64,000 nt of DNA from Neorhizobium vignae (GTDB lineage Bacteria > Pseudomonadota > Alphaproteobacteria > Rhizobiales > Rhizobiaceae), in contig NZ_JNNU01000002.1 of the NCBI RefSeq assembly GCF_000732195.1, positions 248,001 to 312,000 of the forward strand. The letters run 5' to 3'. The position numbers and the translations under genes were made by a program. The number at the start of each line of letters is the position of its first letter. Position 1 is the first letter of the stretch. The notes under the pieces are model-generated. The model was not told where the DNA came from and ran no database searches. It saw only the letters and a program-made list of their open reading frames with translations. Of the stretch, positions 28,435 to 38,099 are shown piece after piece.

Positions 28435-29661
28435 TCATTCTCCGGCAGCCTGCATGCTCTGGCGTGAACCGATGATATCCTGGTCGACGATCGAAAATGC
28501 AAGGTTGAGATGTCCCTCGAATACCAGGGAAGGCTCGTCCGGCACGACGGTCAGGCCCGGCATGCCGCCGAGCCGCACCACATGCGTCTGCGCCAGCCCC
28601 TCCTCTATGCCCGCCTGCAGCAGGTCCTGGTAGCGCGTGCCGGGACCGGTGATGAAGACCGGCATATGGCCATGCAGACTGAGCAGCCGCGAGAGGCCAT
28701 AGCCCAACGCGGCACCCGCATTGCGGAACGCGAGCTGTGCCATGCGATTGCCCTGCCGGGCGCGGGCGGCGATCTTGTCGATTTCGGCAACCGGCACGAA
28801 TTTCGCCGGGATCGTATCCAACGGCACCTCGAAGGCGGCGCGCAGGATGGCATAGAAGCCGGCATAGGCCTCGACGCAGCCGCGCGCACCGCAGCGACAG
28901 AGCCCGCCATTCGGCATATGCAGCATGTGCCCGAAATTGGGCGCCGAGATTTCCGGAACCCCGCCTGCGACCCGGCGTGCGATCCCGAGCCCGATGCTGT
29001 GGCCGAGCGAAAGCGCCGCGAGAACAGGCTCGCCGCCGCCCTGCGTCTTCACCTGGCGTTCGAGCAGCGCGCCCGCCACCAGCAGCGTCTCGTTGTTGAG
29101 GATGACCTTGGCATGCCAGCCGTCCTTCAACGCCGCGGCAAAATCCACCGGCTGGGAACCGAAGACCGGCGACCAGACGAGCACCGGTTCGCTCGGATGC
29201 GCCAGCCCCTTGCTGCTGACCGATACGAGGAGCACGCTGCCGCGGTCGATGCGGGAGCGTTCGACGGCCCGTTCCAGGCCCGCCGAGATGGCAGCCAGGA
29301 AGGCTGCCGTGCCGCCTTCGCCGCGGGGTTCGCTGAACCGGTCGAGCAGCGTGCCTGCATAATCGATCAGCGAATATTGAATCAGGTCCGACGAGATGAT
29401 GACGGTGATGAGATAACCGCAATTGCGGCGCTGGCTGAACAGCACGCGCGGCCGTCCGCGGCCGACGGTCGCCTGCTGCTCGCTCTTTTCGATGATGCGG
29501 GCACGCTCCAGGTCGGCGGTGATAGAGGAGATCGTGGCCGACGCCAGGCCGGTCGCATCCGAGATCTCCGTATGCGCGAGCCGGCCGTGGCGACGCAGCG
29601 CAGACAGCACGAGCGCGCTGTTCTGCTGCCGGACCAGTTCCGTGCTCGATTTCGCCAGCAT
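28435..29661 (-). CDS. ROK-family transcriptional regulator (XylR-like)
   Basis: A 408-residue protein. The N-terminal winged helix-turn-helix (VLSALRRHGRLAHTEISDAT, LASATISSITADLERARIIE) is followed by a ROK sugar-kinase fold. The zinc-binding ROK signature is seen as LCRCGARGCVEAYAG with an adjacent HMLHMPNGG stretch. It is divergent from a xylose-type ABC transporter. The shared 200-base interval contains a perfect 19-base palindrome, so this is the likely xylose-responsive repressor. Confidence 0.92.
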   Translation of the reverse strand: MLAKSSTELVRQQNSALVLSALRRHGRLAHTEISDATGLASATISSITADLERARIIEKSEQQATVGRGRPRVLFSQRRNCGYLITVIISSDLIQYSLIDYAGTLLDRFSEPRGEGGTAAFLAAISAGLERAVERSRIDRGSVLLVSVSSKGLAHPSEPVLVWSPVFGSQPVDFAAALKDGWHAKVILNNETLLVAGALLERQVKTQGGGEPVLAALSLGHSIGLGIARRVAGGVPEISAPNFGHMLHMPNGGLCRCGARGCVEAYAGFYAILRAAFEVPLDTIPAKFVPVAEIDKIAARARQGNRMAQLAFRNAGAALGYGLSRLLSLHGHMPVFITGPGTRYQDLLQAGIEEGLAQTHVVRLGGMPGLTVVPDEPSLVFEGHLNLAFSIVDQDIIGSRQSMQAAGE

Positions 29662-29757
29662 TCCCGCCTGCAGCCTCCCTCACTCCATCTGTCGATACGG
29701 CAGTGCCTTCCCCTCCACAAGTGCCGATTGACAGCCCTCAGAATCTCTGACATCTAA

Positions 29758-29776
29758 TTTCTCGACTGTCGAGAAA
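29758..29776. promoter_or_regulatory. Probable operator of the ROK regulator
   Basis: A perfect inverted repeat TTTCTCGAC-T-GTCGAGAAA lies 97 bases before the ROK start and 87 bases before the xylF-like start. It is the only strong palindrome in the divergent interval. Repressor binding is inferred from symmetry and position. Confidence 0.75.
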
Positions 29777-29862
29777 AAAGCTGAATGCTTTCTCCGGCAG
29801 ATTATCTGGCGGGGGGAGAGCACGGAGGCTAGCGCCCATCCGCCGTCACTCGGGAGGACATT

Positions 29863-30903
29863 ATGAGATCATTCGTAAAGCTGATGGCCGGCGCGGCCAT
29901 CCTCGTTTCCATGCATACCGCCGCCATGGCGGCCGATCTCGTCGTCGGCGTTTCCTGGTCGAACTTCCAGGAAGAACGCTGGAAGACCGACGAGGCCGCC
30001 ATCAAGAAGGCGCTTGCAGCTGCCGGCGCCAAGTATATTTCCGCTGATGCCCAGTCGTCCGCGGCAAAGCAGCTCACCGACGTCGAGTCGCTGATCTCGC
30101 AGGGCGCCAAAGCCCTGATCGTTCTGGCGCAGGATTCGAGCGCCATCGGCCCGGCGGTCGAAAAGGCAGCAGCCGAAGGCATCCCGATCGTCGGTTACGA
30201 CCGCCTGATCGAAAACCCCGCCGCCTTCTACATCACCTTCGACAACAAGGAAGTCGGTCGCCTGCAGGCACAGGGAGTCTTCAAGGCAAAGCCTGAAGGC
30301 AACTACGTCTTCATCAAGGGCTCCTCTTCCGATCCGAACGCGGACTTCCTGTTCGCCGGCCAGATGGAAGTGCTGAAGGCTGCGATCGACGCCGGCAAGA
30401 TCAAGAATGTCGGCGAAGCCTATACCGACGGCTGGAAGCCGGAGAACGCCCAGAAGAACATGGAGCAGTTCCTGACCAAGAACAACAACAAGGTCGACGC
30501 GGTCGTCGCATCCAACGACGGCACTGCCGGCGGTGCGATCGCGGCGCTCGACGCTCAGGGCTTGGCAGGTTCGGTTCCGGTCTCCGGCCAGGACGCCGAC
30601 AAGGCGGCTCTGAACCGCGTGGCGCTCGGCACCCAGACCGTATCCGTCTGGAAGGACAGCCGAGAACTCGGCAAGAACGCCGCTGAAATCGCTCTGGCGC
30701 TTGCCGGCGGCAAGAAGCTGACCGAGATCAAGGGCGTCCAGACCTTCGAAGGCGGTCCGAAGAAGGTCAAGATGCAGTCGGTCTTCCTGAAGCCGCAGGC
30801 GATCACCAAGGACAACCTGAACGTCGTCATCGAAGCGGGCTGGATCAGCAAGGCTGAAGCCTGCCAGGGCGTCAAGGCCGGCGCAGTGGCTGCCTGCAAA
30901 TAA
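29863..30903 (+). CDS. xylF: Sugar ABC transporter substrate-binding protein (XylF-like)
   Basis: A 346-residue periplasmic protein with a signal peptide ([20 protein letters not shown], cleavage after AMA). It matches the D-xylose-binding family by [74 protein letters not shown] and [16 protein letters not shown]. Xylose is the likely ligand. A strong hairpin terminator lies between it and the permease gene, which would make the binding protein more abundant than the membrane parts. Confidence 0.94.
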   Translation: MRSFVKLMAGAAILVSMHTAAMAADLVVGVSWSNFQEERWKTDEAAIKKALAAAGAKYISADAQSSAAKQLTDVESLISQGAKALIVLAQDSSAIGPAVEKAAAEGIPIVGYDRLIENPAAFYITFDNKEVGRLQAQGVFKAKPEGNYVFIKGSSSDPNADFLFAGQMEVLKAAIDAGKIKNVGEAYTDGWKPENAQKNMEQFLTKNNNKVDAVVASNDGTAGGAIAALDAQGLAGSVPVSGQDADKAALNRVALGTQTVSVWKDSRELGKNAAEIALALAGGKKLTEIKGVQTFEGGPKKVKMQSVFLKPQAITKDNLNVVIEAGWISKAEACQGVKAGAVAACK

Positions 30904-30932
30904 CGCATGGCTTTGCGCAGACGATAAACTCA

Positions 30933-30968
30933 CCGACGCCGCAGCACTTCTGCCGCGGCGTCGGTTTT
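30933..30968 (+). terminator. Intercistronic terminator/attenuator xylF-xylH
   Basis: Stem CCGACGCCGC (30933-30942) pairs with GCGGCGTCGG (30955-30964), loop of 12 bases, followed by TTTTC. It lies 29 bases after the xylF stop. It could end most transcripts and leave read-through for xylHG. Confidence 0.85.
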
Positions 30969-31098
30969 CGGCGTAAGATGGCGCGGCCGCGTAAAAGGGA
31001 CCCCCAGCGGGTTACTCGGCGGCTGAACGTCGCGCAGGCGTGATCCGGCTCGACATCTTCGAGCCGCAGCGCCTCGCTAAAGTGGGGAACGGCGAATC

Positions 31099-32424
31099 AT
31101 GGCCGAGACAATACAGTCCACAACGAATTCCAAGACATCGGGAGCGGCAGGACAGGCGGAAGGCAATATCGTTGCCCGCTTCTTCCGCGCGACCGAGATC
31201 GACACGCGCATGCTCGGCATGATCGGCGCACTGCTGATCATCTGGGTCGGGTTCCATATCCTGACGGGCGGCCTCTTCCTGACGCCGCGCAACCTCTGGA
31301 ACCTCTCGGTGCAGACCGCCTCGGTCGCCGTCATGGCGACCGGCATGGTGCTCGTCATCGTCACCCGCAACATCGACCTTTCGGTGGGCTCGATCCTCGG
31401 CTTCACCGGCATGATCATGGGCGTGCTGCAGGCCCGGCTCCTGCCGGAACTGTTCGGCTTCAACCACCCGGCCATCTGGATCATCGCGCTGGCCGGTGGA
31501 CTGATCGTCGGCGCGCTGATCGGCACGTTGCACGGCGTCATCATCGCCTTCCTCGGCGTGCCCTCCTTCATCGTCACGCTCGGCGGTCTGCTCATCTGGC
31601 GCGGCGCCACCTGGTTCGTAACGAGCGGCCAGACGGTCGCGCCGATGGACGTCAACTTCCGCCTCATGGGTGGCGGCACGGAAGGCTCGATCGGCGCCAC
31701 CTGGAGCTGGATCGTCGGCATCATCGCCTGTCTCGCCATCATCGCGGCGATCATCAACGCCCGCCACCAGCGCAAGCGCTTCTCTTTCCCGCGCCGGCCG
31801 GTCTGGGCCGAATACGTGCTGGTCGCACTCGGCTGTATCGTCGTGCTCGGCGCGGTGTGGATCGCCAACCAATATTACTGGCCGATCGCCATCGCCCGGC
31901 GTTACGCCGAGGCAAACAACATTGCCTGGCCGGAAGGTGGCCTGCTGATCTCCCAAGGCATCGCCATCCCGGTGCTGATGGCGATCGCCGTCGGCATCGT
32001 CATGACCTTCATCGCCACACGCCTGCGCTTCGGCCGTTACGTCTTCGCGATCGGCGGCAATCCGGAAGCAGCCGAACTCGCCGGCATCAAGACCCGCTGG
32101 GTGACGGTCAAGATCTTCGCGCTGATGGGCATGCTCTGCGCCATCGCCGCGGCGATCTCCACCGCCCGCCTCAACGCCGCCACCAATGCGCAAGGCGAGC
32201 TCGACGAGCTCTACACGATCGCAGCTGCGGTCATCGGCGGGACTTCGCTTGCCGGCGGCATGGGATCGATCGCCGGCGCCATGCTCGGCGCGCTCGTCAT
32301 GCAGTCGCTTCAATCGGGCATGGTGCTGCTCGGCATCGATTCGCCGTTCCAGCGCATCGTCGTCGGCATGGTGCTCGTCACCGCCGTCTGGCTCGACACC
32401 GTCTACCGCGCTCGCGCCAAGTAA
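31099..32424 (+). CDS. xylH: Sugar ABC transporter permease (XylH-like)
   Basis: A 441-residue membrane protein with ten or more segments. It matches the large XylH subgroup by length and by [40 protein letters not shown], the middle soluble stretch [36 protein letters not shown] and [20 protein letters not shown]. It forms the channel for the XylF-delivered sugar. ATG 31099 lies behind a GGGGAACGGCG run. The xylG-like gene follows after 14 bases. Confidence 0.94.
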   Translation: MAETIQSTTNSKTSGAAGQAEGNIVARFFRATEIDTRMLGMIGALLIIWVGFHILTGGLFLTPRNLWNLSVQTASVAVMATGMVLVIVTRNIDLSVGSILGFTGMIMGVLQARLLPELFGFNHPAIWIIALAGGLIVGALIGTLHGVIIAFLGVPSFIVTLGGLLIWRGATWFVTSGQTVAPMDVNFRLMGGGTEGSIGATWSWIVGIIACLAIIAAIINARHQRKRFSFPRRPVWAEYVLVALGCIVVLGAVWIANQYYWPIAIARRYAEANNIAWPEGGLLISQGIAIPVLMAIAVGIVMTFIATRLRFGRYVFAIGGNPEAAELAGIKTRWVTVKIFALMGMLCAIAAAISTARLNAATNAQGELDELYTIAAAVIGGTSLAGGMGSIAGAMLGALVMQSLQSGMVLLGIDSPFQRIVVGMVLVTAVWLDTVYRARAK

Positions 32425-32438
32425 CAGGAGTTTTCATC

Positions 32439-33224
32439 GTGACGGAACAAAACACTCCGCTCGTGGAAATGAAGAACATTTCCATCTCCTTCGGCGGGAT
32501 TCACGCTGTCGAGAATGCCTCGGTCGATCTTTTCCCCGGCGAGGTCGTGGCGTTGCTAGGCCATAACGGCGCCGGCAAGTCGACGCTGATCAAGGTCCTG
32601 TCGGGCGCCTACAAGCGCGACAACGGCGACATCATGATCAACGGCGAGGCCGCCGATATCCGCAACCCGCGCGACGCCAAGAAATACGGCATCGAGACGA
32701 TCTACCAGACGCTCGCCGTTGCCGACAATGTCGATGCCGCCGCCAATCTCTATCTCGGCCGCGAGCTGCAGACCAAATGGGGCACGCTCGACGACGTGGC
32801 CATGGAGGCCAGCACCCGCGAGGTGATGGGGCGCCTGAATCCCAACTTCAAGCGCTTCAAGGAACCGGTGAAGGCGCTCTCCGGCGGGCAGCGGCAATCG
32901 GTGGCAATCGCTCGCGCCATCCTGTTCGACGCCCGCATCCTGATCATGGATGAACCGACGGCAGCGCTTGGGCCGCAGGAGACGGCGCAGGTGGGCGACC
33001 TCATCAAGCAACTGAAACGCGAAGGCATCGGCATCTTTCTGATCAGCCACGACATCCACGACGTCTTCGACCTCGCCGACCGCGTCTTCGTGATGAAGAA
33101 CGGCAAGGTGGTCGGCCATGCCCGCACCGAGGACGTCACCAAGGACGAGGTGCTCGGCATGATCATCCTCGGCAAGGTGCCGCCCGGCGCCACGCCCGGC
33201 CCCGGCGCCATGAAAGTGGCATGA
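32439..33224 (+). CDS. xylG: Sugar ABC transporter ATP-binding protein, single ABC domain
   Basis: A 261-residue ATPase from GTG 32439 behind CAGGAG. It has Walker [17 protein letters not shown] signature [14 protein letters not shown], Walker [13 protein letters not shown] and switch ISHDIHD. Classical XylG is about 500 residues with two ABC domains in one chain. This protein has one and must act as a homodimer, as do other single-domain sugar ATPases in rhizobia. It ends in a Gly/Pro-rich tail. A perfect terminator follows. Confidence 0.93.
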   Translation: MTEQNTPLVEMKNISISFGGIHAVENASVDLFPGEVVALLGHNGAGKSTLIKVLSGAYKRDNGDIMINGEAADIRNPRDAKKYGIETIYQTLAVADNVDAAANLYLGRELQTKWGTLDDVAMEASTREVMGRLNPNFKRFKEPVKALSGGQRQSVAIARAILFDARILIMDEPTAALGPQETAQVGDLIKQLKREGIGIFLISHDIHDVFDLADRVFVMKNGKVVGHARTEDVTKDEVLGMIILGKVPPGATPGPGAMKVA

Positions 33225-33280
33225 CTGCCGGACGGAATTGCGCCGCCCTTTGAAGCCCGCCGCTGATCAAGGGTGGCGCA

Positions 33281-33317
33281 GAGGCGGAACCGGGTTCTCC
33301 CGGTTCCGCCTTCTCTT
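33281..33317 (+). terminator. Intrinsic terminator after xylG
   Basis: A perfect 12-base stem GGCGGAACCGGG / CCCGGTTCCGCC with loop TTCT (33283-33310), followed by a pyrimidine run TTCTCTT. It closes the xyl transcript. Confidence 0.88.
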
Positions 33318-33432
33318 CACAGCAGGCCGCGTCCCGTTGCGAAATCGGCAGGCTGTTGCCAGTCCCGGCATCTTGGAACTCCTCTCCTCCTCCAACGTTG
33401 GCTTTTCTGAAACCCCAACACGGAGGATCAAA

Positions 33433-33612
33433 ATGCCTGAAGAACGGACTGCGCAGGAAGTCATCGAGCACAGGGGAAAGCCGCTGAGGACGGCACGACA
33501 TTCGCCGGCCGGCCCATATGCCAAGGAGCGTCTGATCGACAGGGAGAAGACGCCCGGCGCCGGCTCCATGGCCGAGCCCGATGCGAAAGAGGTGGATGCG
33601 GGGTCGGAATAG
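33433..33612 (+). CDS. Small hydrophilic protein, unknown
   Basis: A 59-residue frame starting at ATG 33433 behind GGAGG. It is charged and rich in Pro, Arg and Glu (MPEERTAQEVIEHRGKPLRT; then SPAGPYAKERLIDREKTPG). No signal peptide, membrane segment or known motif. The good ribosome site and isolated position between a terminator and the haemoglobin gene support it as a real gene. Similar short hydrophilic proteins are often stress-induced in rhizobia; that is only an analogy. Confidence 0.6.
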   Translation: MPEERTAQEVIEHRGKPLRTARHSPAGPYAKERLIDREKTPGAGSMAEPDAKEVDAGSE

Positions 33613-33737
33613 CAAACGATCTATTCGGCGCCGCATGGCCGCACAACAAGGCTGTGTGCGACGCCGTGGCGCTTGCCCGCTCGGGCACGGATCGGTAACA
33701 CCGTTCGGAACGATCAGAACGAGCGGGCCGGACGGGC

Positions 33738-34127
33738 ATGGCAGACGAGACCATCACACTTTACGAGGCGATCGGCGGCGACGCGACAGTGCGGGCGCTG
33801 ACAAAACGCTTCTACGAGCTGATGGACACGCTGCCGGAAGCGGCCCATTGCCGCGCCGTCCATCCGCCGAGCCTCGAAGGCAGCGAAGCGAAACTCTACG
33901 ACTATATGACCGGCTATCTCGGCGGCCCGCCGGTCTATGTGGAAAAACACGGCCACCCGCGGCTGCGCTCACGCCATTTCGGCGCGGCGATCGGGCCTCT
34001 CGAGCGCGACGAATGGATGCTCTGCTTCCGCCGCGCCATGGACGAGACGATCGAAAATCCGAAACTGCGCGAGATCATCTGGCCGCCGATTGAGCGGCTG
34101 GCTTTCCACATGCAGAACAAGGAATAG
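33738..34127 (+). CDS. Truncated haemoglobin, group II-type
   Basis: A 129-residue protein with the two-over-two globin fold. It has LYEAIGGDATVRALTKRFYE at the start and the haem-proximal histidine region HGHPRLRSRHFGAAIG (about residues 71-86). Helix G follows as DEWMLCFRRAMDETIENP. The family binds oxygen and detoxifies nitric oxide or peroxides. It is followed after 4 bases by a membrane protein gene and is likely co-transcribed with it. Confidence 0.92.
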   Translation: MADETITLYEAIGGDATVRALTKRFYELMDTLPEAAHCRAVHPPSLEGSEAKLYDYMTGYLGGPPVYVEKHGHPRLRSRHFGAAIGPLERDEWMLCFRRAMDETIENPKLREIIWPPIERLAFHMQNKE

Positions 34128-34131
34128 GCCG

Positions 34132-34503
34132 TTGCAAAGACTCCATAAATTGCGGCCGTTGATTCTGTTTGTGAGCGGGCTGATGGGCGCCGCGGGCGTC
34201 GCTCTGGCCGCAGCGGCGAGCCACGGTGGCGACACGGTTTTCTTAGGCTCCGCCTCGACCATGTGTCTGGCGCATGCGCCGGTCCTGCTCGGGCTCTATC
34301 TCGGCCACCGGCATGTTCGCACGGCAACGCTTGCCGCGCTGGTGCTCGGCCTCGGCACGATCATCTTCGCCGGCGATCTCGTCTCGCGCCACTATCTCGG
34401 CGACCGGCTGTTTCCGATGGCCGCGCCGCTCGGCGGAACGGGGATGATGCTGGGCTGGCTGATCGTGGCGGCGGGAGCGTTATTGAAGGCGCGGGAGGTT
34501 TAA
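34132..34503 (+). CDS. DUF423-like small membrane protein
   Basis: A 123-residue hydrophobic protein from TTG 34132 (AAGGA nine bases upstream) with about four membrane segments: RPLILFVSGLMGAAGVALAA, a HAPVLLGLYLG stretch, ALVLGLGTIIFAGDLVSRHY and GTGMMLGWLIVAAGALLK. The layout and the AAAAASHGG after segment one resemble the DUF423 inner-membrane family. Function unknown. It is coupled to the truncated-haemoglobin gene by the short gap. Confidence 0.75.
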   Translation: MQRLHKLRPLILFVSGLMGAAGVALAAAASHGGDTVFLGSASTMCLAHAPVLLGLYLGHRHVRTATLAALVLGLGTIIFAGDLVSRHYLGDRLFPMAAPLGGTGMMLGWLIVAAGALLKAREV

Positions 34504-34523
34504 GGCGCCTTCTGGCCTGCCCT

Positions 34524-34748
34524 CTACCGCTTAAACGCTAGCACCCGAGCGCTCTCGGCCGAAGCGGCTTCCACCACCGTTCCCCGAACCGGCTTCGGCA
34601 GCACCACCACATTGGTCATATCCGCGGCCGCCTCGGCCCGGGCCGTCAGCAGTGCGTAAAGTTCCGGCACCAGCCCGTCGCCATTCTGTTCGGCAAGCTT
34701 GTGCAGGCCGATGAAAAGGCTGGTGTCACGACGTTCTTCGTTCATCAT
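34524..34748 (-). CDS. Small protein, unknown, downstream of DUF2325 gene
   Basis: A 74-residue protein (start MMNEERRDTSLFIGLHKLAE, end ESARVLAFKR) without signal peptide or membrane segment. The middle is helical with several alanines (YALLTARAEAAADM). Its start overlaps the end of the DUF2325 gene by 23 bases on the same strand, which suggests co-translation. Family not recognised. Confidence 0.6.
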   Translation of the reverse strand: MMNEERRDTSLFIGLHKLAEQNGDGLVPELYALLTARAEAAADMTNVVVLPKPVRGTVVEAASAESARVLAFKR

Positions 34749-35130
34749 TGCGTTCCTTCATGGTCTGGAGCGCCCGCTCCAGACTGGATTTGGAGCCGTT
34801 GCGGAGCGGCACGAAGGTGACACCGAACTTCTTGCAGCCGGTCTTCACCCTCAGACACGCATCGTGGCTGATACAGTCGATGGGGCAGAAGACGCAGTCG
34901 ACCGACGGCAGGACCGTGTCGATACGGGAGACCGCCTCGCGAAGTCCGCCGTCGTGGTGGATCAGTTCGGCGCCGAAATTGCTGGCGATCTCCCTCAGGT
35001 GCGCCACCTGACAGTCACGGCCCCCGACATAAAGAAAGCTGCGGACGTCCGTCACGCCCGGTCCCCGCGTTTCCGGGCCTTTGGCCTCCGCGCCGGAATT
35101 GCCGTGTCTGTGCTTCTGCTTCTTGGCCAT
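34726..35130 (-). CDS. DUF2325 domain protein
   Basis: A 134-residue protein from ATG 35130, downstream of GAGGGG; 35157 is an alternative start. After a charged, disordered N-terminus (KKQKHRHGNSGAEAKG) it has the DUF2325 core: VRSFLYVGGRDCQVAHLREI, AELIHHDGGLREAVSRIDTV, VDCVFCPIDCISHDACLRVK, and FVPLRNGSKSSLERAL. The cluster of cysteines suggests a metal- or redox-binding site. Family function is unknown. Confidence 0.88.
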   Translation of the reverse strand: MAKKQKHRHGNSGAEAKGPETRGPGVTDVRSFLYVGGRDCQVAHLREIASNFGAELIHHDGGLREAVSRIDTVLPSVDCVFCPIDCISHDACLRVKTGCKKFGVTFVPLRNGSKSSLERALQTMKERNDERRTS

Positions 35131-35271
35131 ATGCCCCTCGCCGCCGATTCCGCTCACGCTTCGGTTCCTCGATGGCCGGCACCATATTAAAGTTGATTTT
35201 CAGAGTAAAGATTAAAGTGGACTCTTTTTATCATGATATATCGGGAGGCCTGACATGGCATCGTCATTTCC

Positions 35272-35297
35272 AAAAATTTACCGTTTGATAAATTTTT
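35272..35297. promoter_or_regulatory. Inverted repeat upstream of preT, candidate RutR site
   Basis: Perfect 9-base arms AAAAATTTA and TAAATTTTT (35272-35280, 35289-35297) flank CCGTTTGA. The core TTTACC-N4-GATAAA resembles the RutR form TTGACC-N4-GGTCAA with three changes. It lies 60 bases before the preT start. Regulator assignment is inference. Confidence 0.5.
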
Positions 35298-35356
35298 ATG
35301 CTGTGCTACCTTTTGCCCAATAGTTGTCCATGAATCCATAAAAGAGGGAACTTAGG

Positions 35357-36730
35357 ATGGAACGACTGGGAAACGGTCCGAAGGCCGGGATCGAGGCTGG
35401 CCGCCTCACCGCTGCCGACTATGAGGCGAATTTCGCCGATCTCCACCCGCGTCTCGACAGGCACGAGGCGCTGGTCGAATCCGATCGCTGTTATTTCTGT
35501 TACGACGCGCCGTGCATGACGGCCTGTCCCACCTCCATCGATATCCCGCTGTTCATAAGACAGATCCAGACGGGCAATCCGCTGGGATCGGCGAAGACCA
35601 TTTTCGACCAGAATATTCTGGGCGGCATGTGTGCCCGCGTCTGTCCCACCGAAACGCTCTGCGAACAGGCCTGCGTGCGCAACACCGCCGAGGACAAGCC
35701 GGTCGAGATCGGCAAGCTGCAGCGTTATGCAACCGACATCGCCATGGAACAGGGCCGGCAGTTCTACAGCCGCAAGGCTCCGACCGGCAAGACGATCGCC
35801 GTCGTCGGCGCAGGCCCTGCCGGCCTTGCCGCAGCACACCGGCTCGCCATGCACGGCCATTCGGTCGTCATTCTCGAAGCGCGCGAAAAGGCCGGCGGCC
35901 TCAACGAATACGGCATCGCCACCTACAAGGCGGTCGATGACTTCGCCGCCCGCGAAGTGGATTACGTGACCGCGATCGGCGGCATCGAGATCAGGAACGG
36001 CCAGGCGCTCGGCCGGGATTTCTCGCTCTCCGACCTGACGGCGCAATACGACGCCGTCTTCCTCGGCATGGGCCTTGCCGGGGTCAACGGCCTCGGCATC
36101 GAAGGCGAGGCGCTTGCAGGCGTCGAGGACGCGGTGGATTTCATCGCAGCCCTTCGCCAGGCAAAGGACAAGAGCGTTCTGCCGATCGGCCGGCGCGTCG
36201 TCGTGCTTGGCGGCGGCATGACCGCCATCGACGCCGCGATCCAGTCAAAGCTGCTCGGCGCCGAAGAGGTGACGATCTGCTATCGCCGCGGCAAGGAGAA
36301 CATGAACGCCTCGCCCTACGAGCAGGATCTGGCGACCGCCAACGGCGTCATCATCCGCCACTGGCTGGCGCCGAAATCGATCATCGGCAAGGACGGCACG
36401 GTGGCCGGCATCGAGGTGGAATACACCGCGATCCGCGACGGACGGCTGATCGGCACCGGCGAGACCGGCGTCATCGCCGCCGACCAGATCTTCAAGGCGA
36501 TCGGCCAGACCTTCTCCGCCTCGGGCCTCGGCGCGCTGCAGTTCGAGAAGGGCAAGATCGTGGTCGATGCCGAGGGCCGCACCTCGATCGAGGGCGTCTG
36601 GGCCGGCGGTGACTGTATCGGCACCGGTGAGGACCTGACCGTGTCGGCCGTCGCGCAAGGGCGCGACGCCGCGGAAAGCATCGCAAAAGCCCTGGCTGCC
36701 GCGGGGCAGCCGGCAACCGCAGTGGCTTGA
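35357..36730 (+). CDS. preT: NAD(P)-dependent dihydropyrimidine dehydrogenase subunit PreT
   Basis: A 457-residue flavoprotein. An N-terminal Fe-S region has CYFCYDAPCMTACPTSIDIP (about 45-64) and CARVCPTETLCEQACVRN. Two dinucleotide-binding motifs follow, VVGAGPAGLAAAHRLAMHG (FAD) and VVLGGGMTAIDAAIQS (NAD(P)H), with the C-terminal GVWAGGDCIGTGEDLTVSAV. It transfers electrons from NAD(P)H to PreA for reduction of uracil and thymine. The preA gene follows after 15 bases. Gene order matches preT-preA (pydX-pydA) of other bacteria. Confidence 0.95.
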   Translation: MERLGNGPKAGIEAGRLTAADYEANFADLHPRLDRHEALVESDRCYFCYDAPCMTACPTSIDIPLFIRQIQTGNPLGSAKTIFDQNILGGMCARVCPTETLCEQACVRNTAEDKPVEIGKLQRYATDIAMEQGRQFYSRKAPTGKTIAVVGAGPAGLAAAHRLAMHGHSVVILEAREKAGGLNEYGIATYKAVDDFAAREVDYVTAIGGIEIRNGQALGRDFSLSDLTAQYDAVFLGMGLAGVNGLGIEGEALAGVEDAVDFIAALRQAKDKSVLPIGRRVVVLGGGMTAIDAAIQSKLLGAEEVTICYRRGKENMNASPYEQDLATANGVIIRHWLAPKSIIGKDGTVAGIEVEYTAIRDGRLIGTGETGVIAADQIFKAIGQTFSASGLGALQFEKGKIVVDAEGRTSIEGVWAGGDCIGTGEDLTVSAVAQGRDAAESIAKALAAAGQPATAVA

Positions 36731-36745
36731 GGGGAGATCGAGACA

Positions 36746-38059
36746 ATGGCTGATATCCGCAACAACTTCGTCGGCATCAAATCACCCAATCCGTTCTGGC
36801 TGGCGTCCGCGCCGCCGACCGACAAGGCCTACAATGTCGAGCGCGCCTTCAAGGCGGGCTGGGGCGGCGTGGTCTGGAAGACGCTCGGCGAGGAAGGCCC
36901 GCCGGTCGTCAACGTCAACGGCCCGCGCTACGGCGCGATCTGGGGTGCCGACCGCCGCCTGCTCGGCTTGAACAATATCGAACTGATCACCGACCGCGAC
37001 CTCTACACCAACCTTCGCGAGATGAAGGAAGTGAAGAAGAACTGGCCGGACCGGGCGATCGTCGCCTCGATCATGGTCCCTTGCGAGGAACAGGCCTGGA
37101 AGGCGATCCTGCCGCTGGTCGAAGAGACCGAGGTCGACGGCATCGAGCTCAACTTCGGCTGTCCGCACGGCATGTCCGAGCGCGGCATGGGTTCCGCGGT
37201 CGGCCAGGTGCCGGAATATATCGAAATGGTGGTGCGCTGGTGCAAGCAGTACACCCGCATGCCGGTCATCACCAAGCTGACGCCTAATATCACCGACATC
37301 CGCCACCCTGCCCGCGCGGCCAAGCGCGGCGGTACTGACGCCGTCTCCCTGATCAACACGATCTCGTCGATCGTCTCGGTCGATCTCGACACATTCTCGC
37401 CCAACCCGTCGGTCGGCGGCAAGGGCAGCCATGGCGGCTATTGCGGCCCGGCGGTGAAGCCGATCGCGCTCAACATGGTGGCCGAAATCGCCCGCGATCC
37501 GGAAACCTACGGCCTGCCGATCTCCGGCATCGGCGGCATCACCACCTGGCGTGACGCGGCCGAATTCCTGGCACTCGGCGCTGGCAACGTGCAGGTCTGC
37601 ACCGCGGCGATGACCTACGGCTTCAAGATCGTCCAGGAAATGATCACCGGTCTGTCCGACTGGATGGACGAAAAGGGCCACCGCTCGCTCGACGACGTCA
37701 TCTGTCGCGCGGTCCCCAACGTCACCGACTGGCAGTACTTGAACCTCAACTACATCGCCAAGGCGCATATCGACCAGGACGCCTGCATCAAGTGCGGCCG
37801 CTGCCACATTGCCTGCGAGGATACGTCCCACCAGGCGATCACCAGCATGGTCGATGGCGTGCGCCATTTCGAGGTGATGGAAGAGGAATGCGTCGGCTGC
37901 AATCTCTGCGTCAACGTCTGTCCGGTCGAGAACTGCATCACCATGGAAGCCCTGCCCGCCGGCGAACTCGACAAGCGCACCGGCAAGGTGGTCGACCCGA
38001 CCTACGCCAACTGGACCCAGCATCCGAACAACCCGATGGCAAGGCAGGCCGCCGAGTAA
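36746..38059 (+). CDS. preA: Dihydropyrimidine dehydrogenase subunit PreA
   Basis: A 437-residue protein. An FMN-binding dihydroorotate dehydrogenase-like barrel (NPFWLASAPPTDKAYNVERA, NFGCPHGMSERGMGSAVGQ, GISGIGGITTWRD-type loop near ISGIGGITTWRDAAEFLALG) carries the active site. Two C-terminal 4Fe-4S motifs follow: CIKCGRCHIACEDTSHQA and CVGCNLCVNVCPVENC. With PreT it reduces uracil or thymine to the dihydro form, the first step of the reductive pathway continued by the hydA and pydC genes 8-10 kb downstream. A terminator follows the stop. Confidence 0.96.
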   Translation: MADIRNNFVGIKSPNPFWLASAPPTDKAYNVERAFKAGWGGVVWKTLGEEGPPVVNVNGPRYGAIWGADRRLLGLNNIELITDRDLYTNLREMKEVKKNWPDRAIVASIMVPCEEQAWKAILPLVEETEVDGIELNFGCPHGMSERGMGSAVGQVPEYIEMVVRWCKQYTRMPVITKLTPNITDIRHPARAAKRGGTDAVSLINTISSIVSVDLDTFSPNPSVGGKGSHGGYCGPAVKPIALNMVAEIARDPETYGLPISGIGGITTWRDAAEFLALGAGNVQVCTAAMTYGFKIVQEMITGLSDWMDEKGHRSLDDVICRAVPNVTDWQYLNLNYIAKAHIDQDACIKCGRCHIACEDTSHQAITSMVDGVRHFEVMEEECVGCNLCVNVCPVENCITMEALPAGELDKRTGKVVDPTYANWTQHPNNPMARQAAE

Positions 38060-38069
38060 GCCCTATCCT

Positions 38070-38099
38070 ATGCCCCGGTCAGCTCGGCCGGGGCATTTT
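38070..38099 (+). terminator. Intrinsic terminator after preA
   Basis: Stem ATGCCCCGG / CCGGGGCAT (38070-38078, 38088-38096) followed by TTTC. The convergent gene on the minus strand ends inside the hairpin at 38079. Confidence 0.85.
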
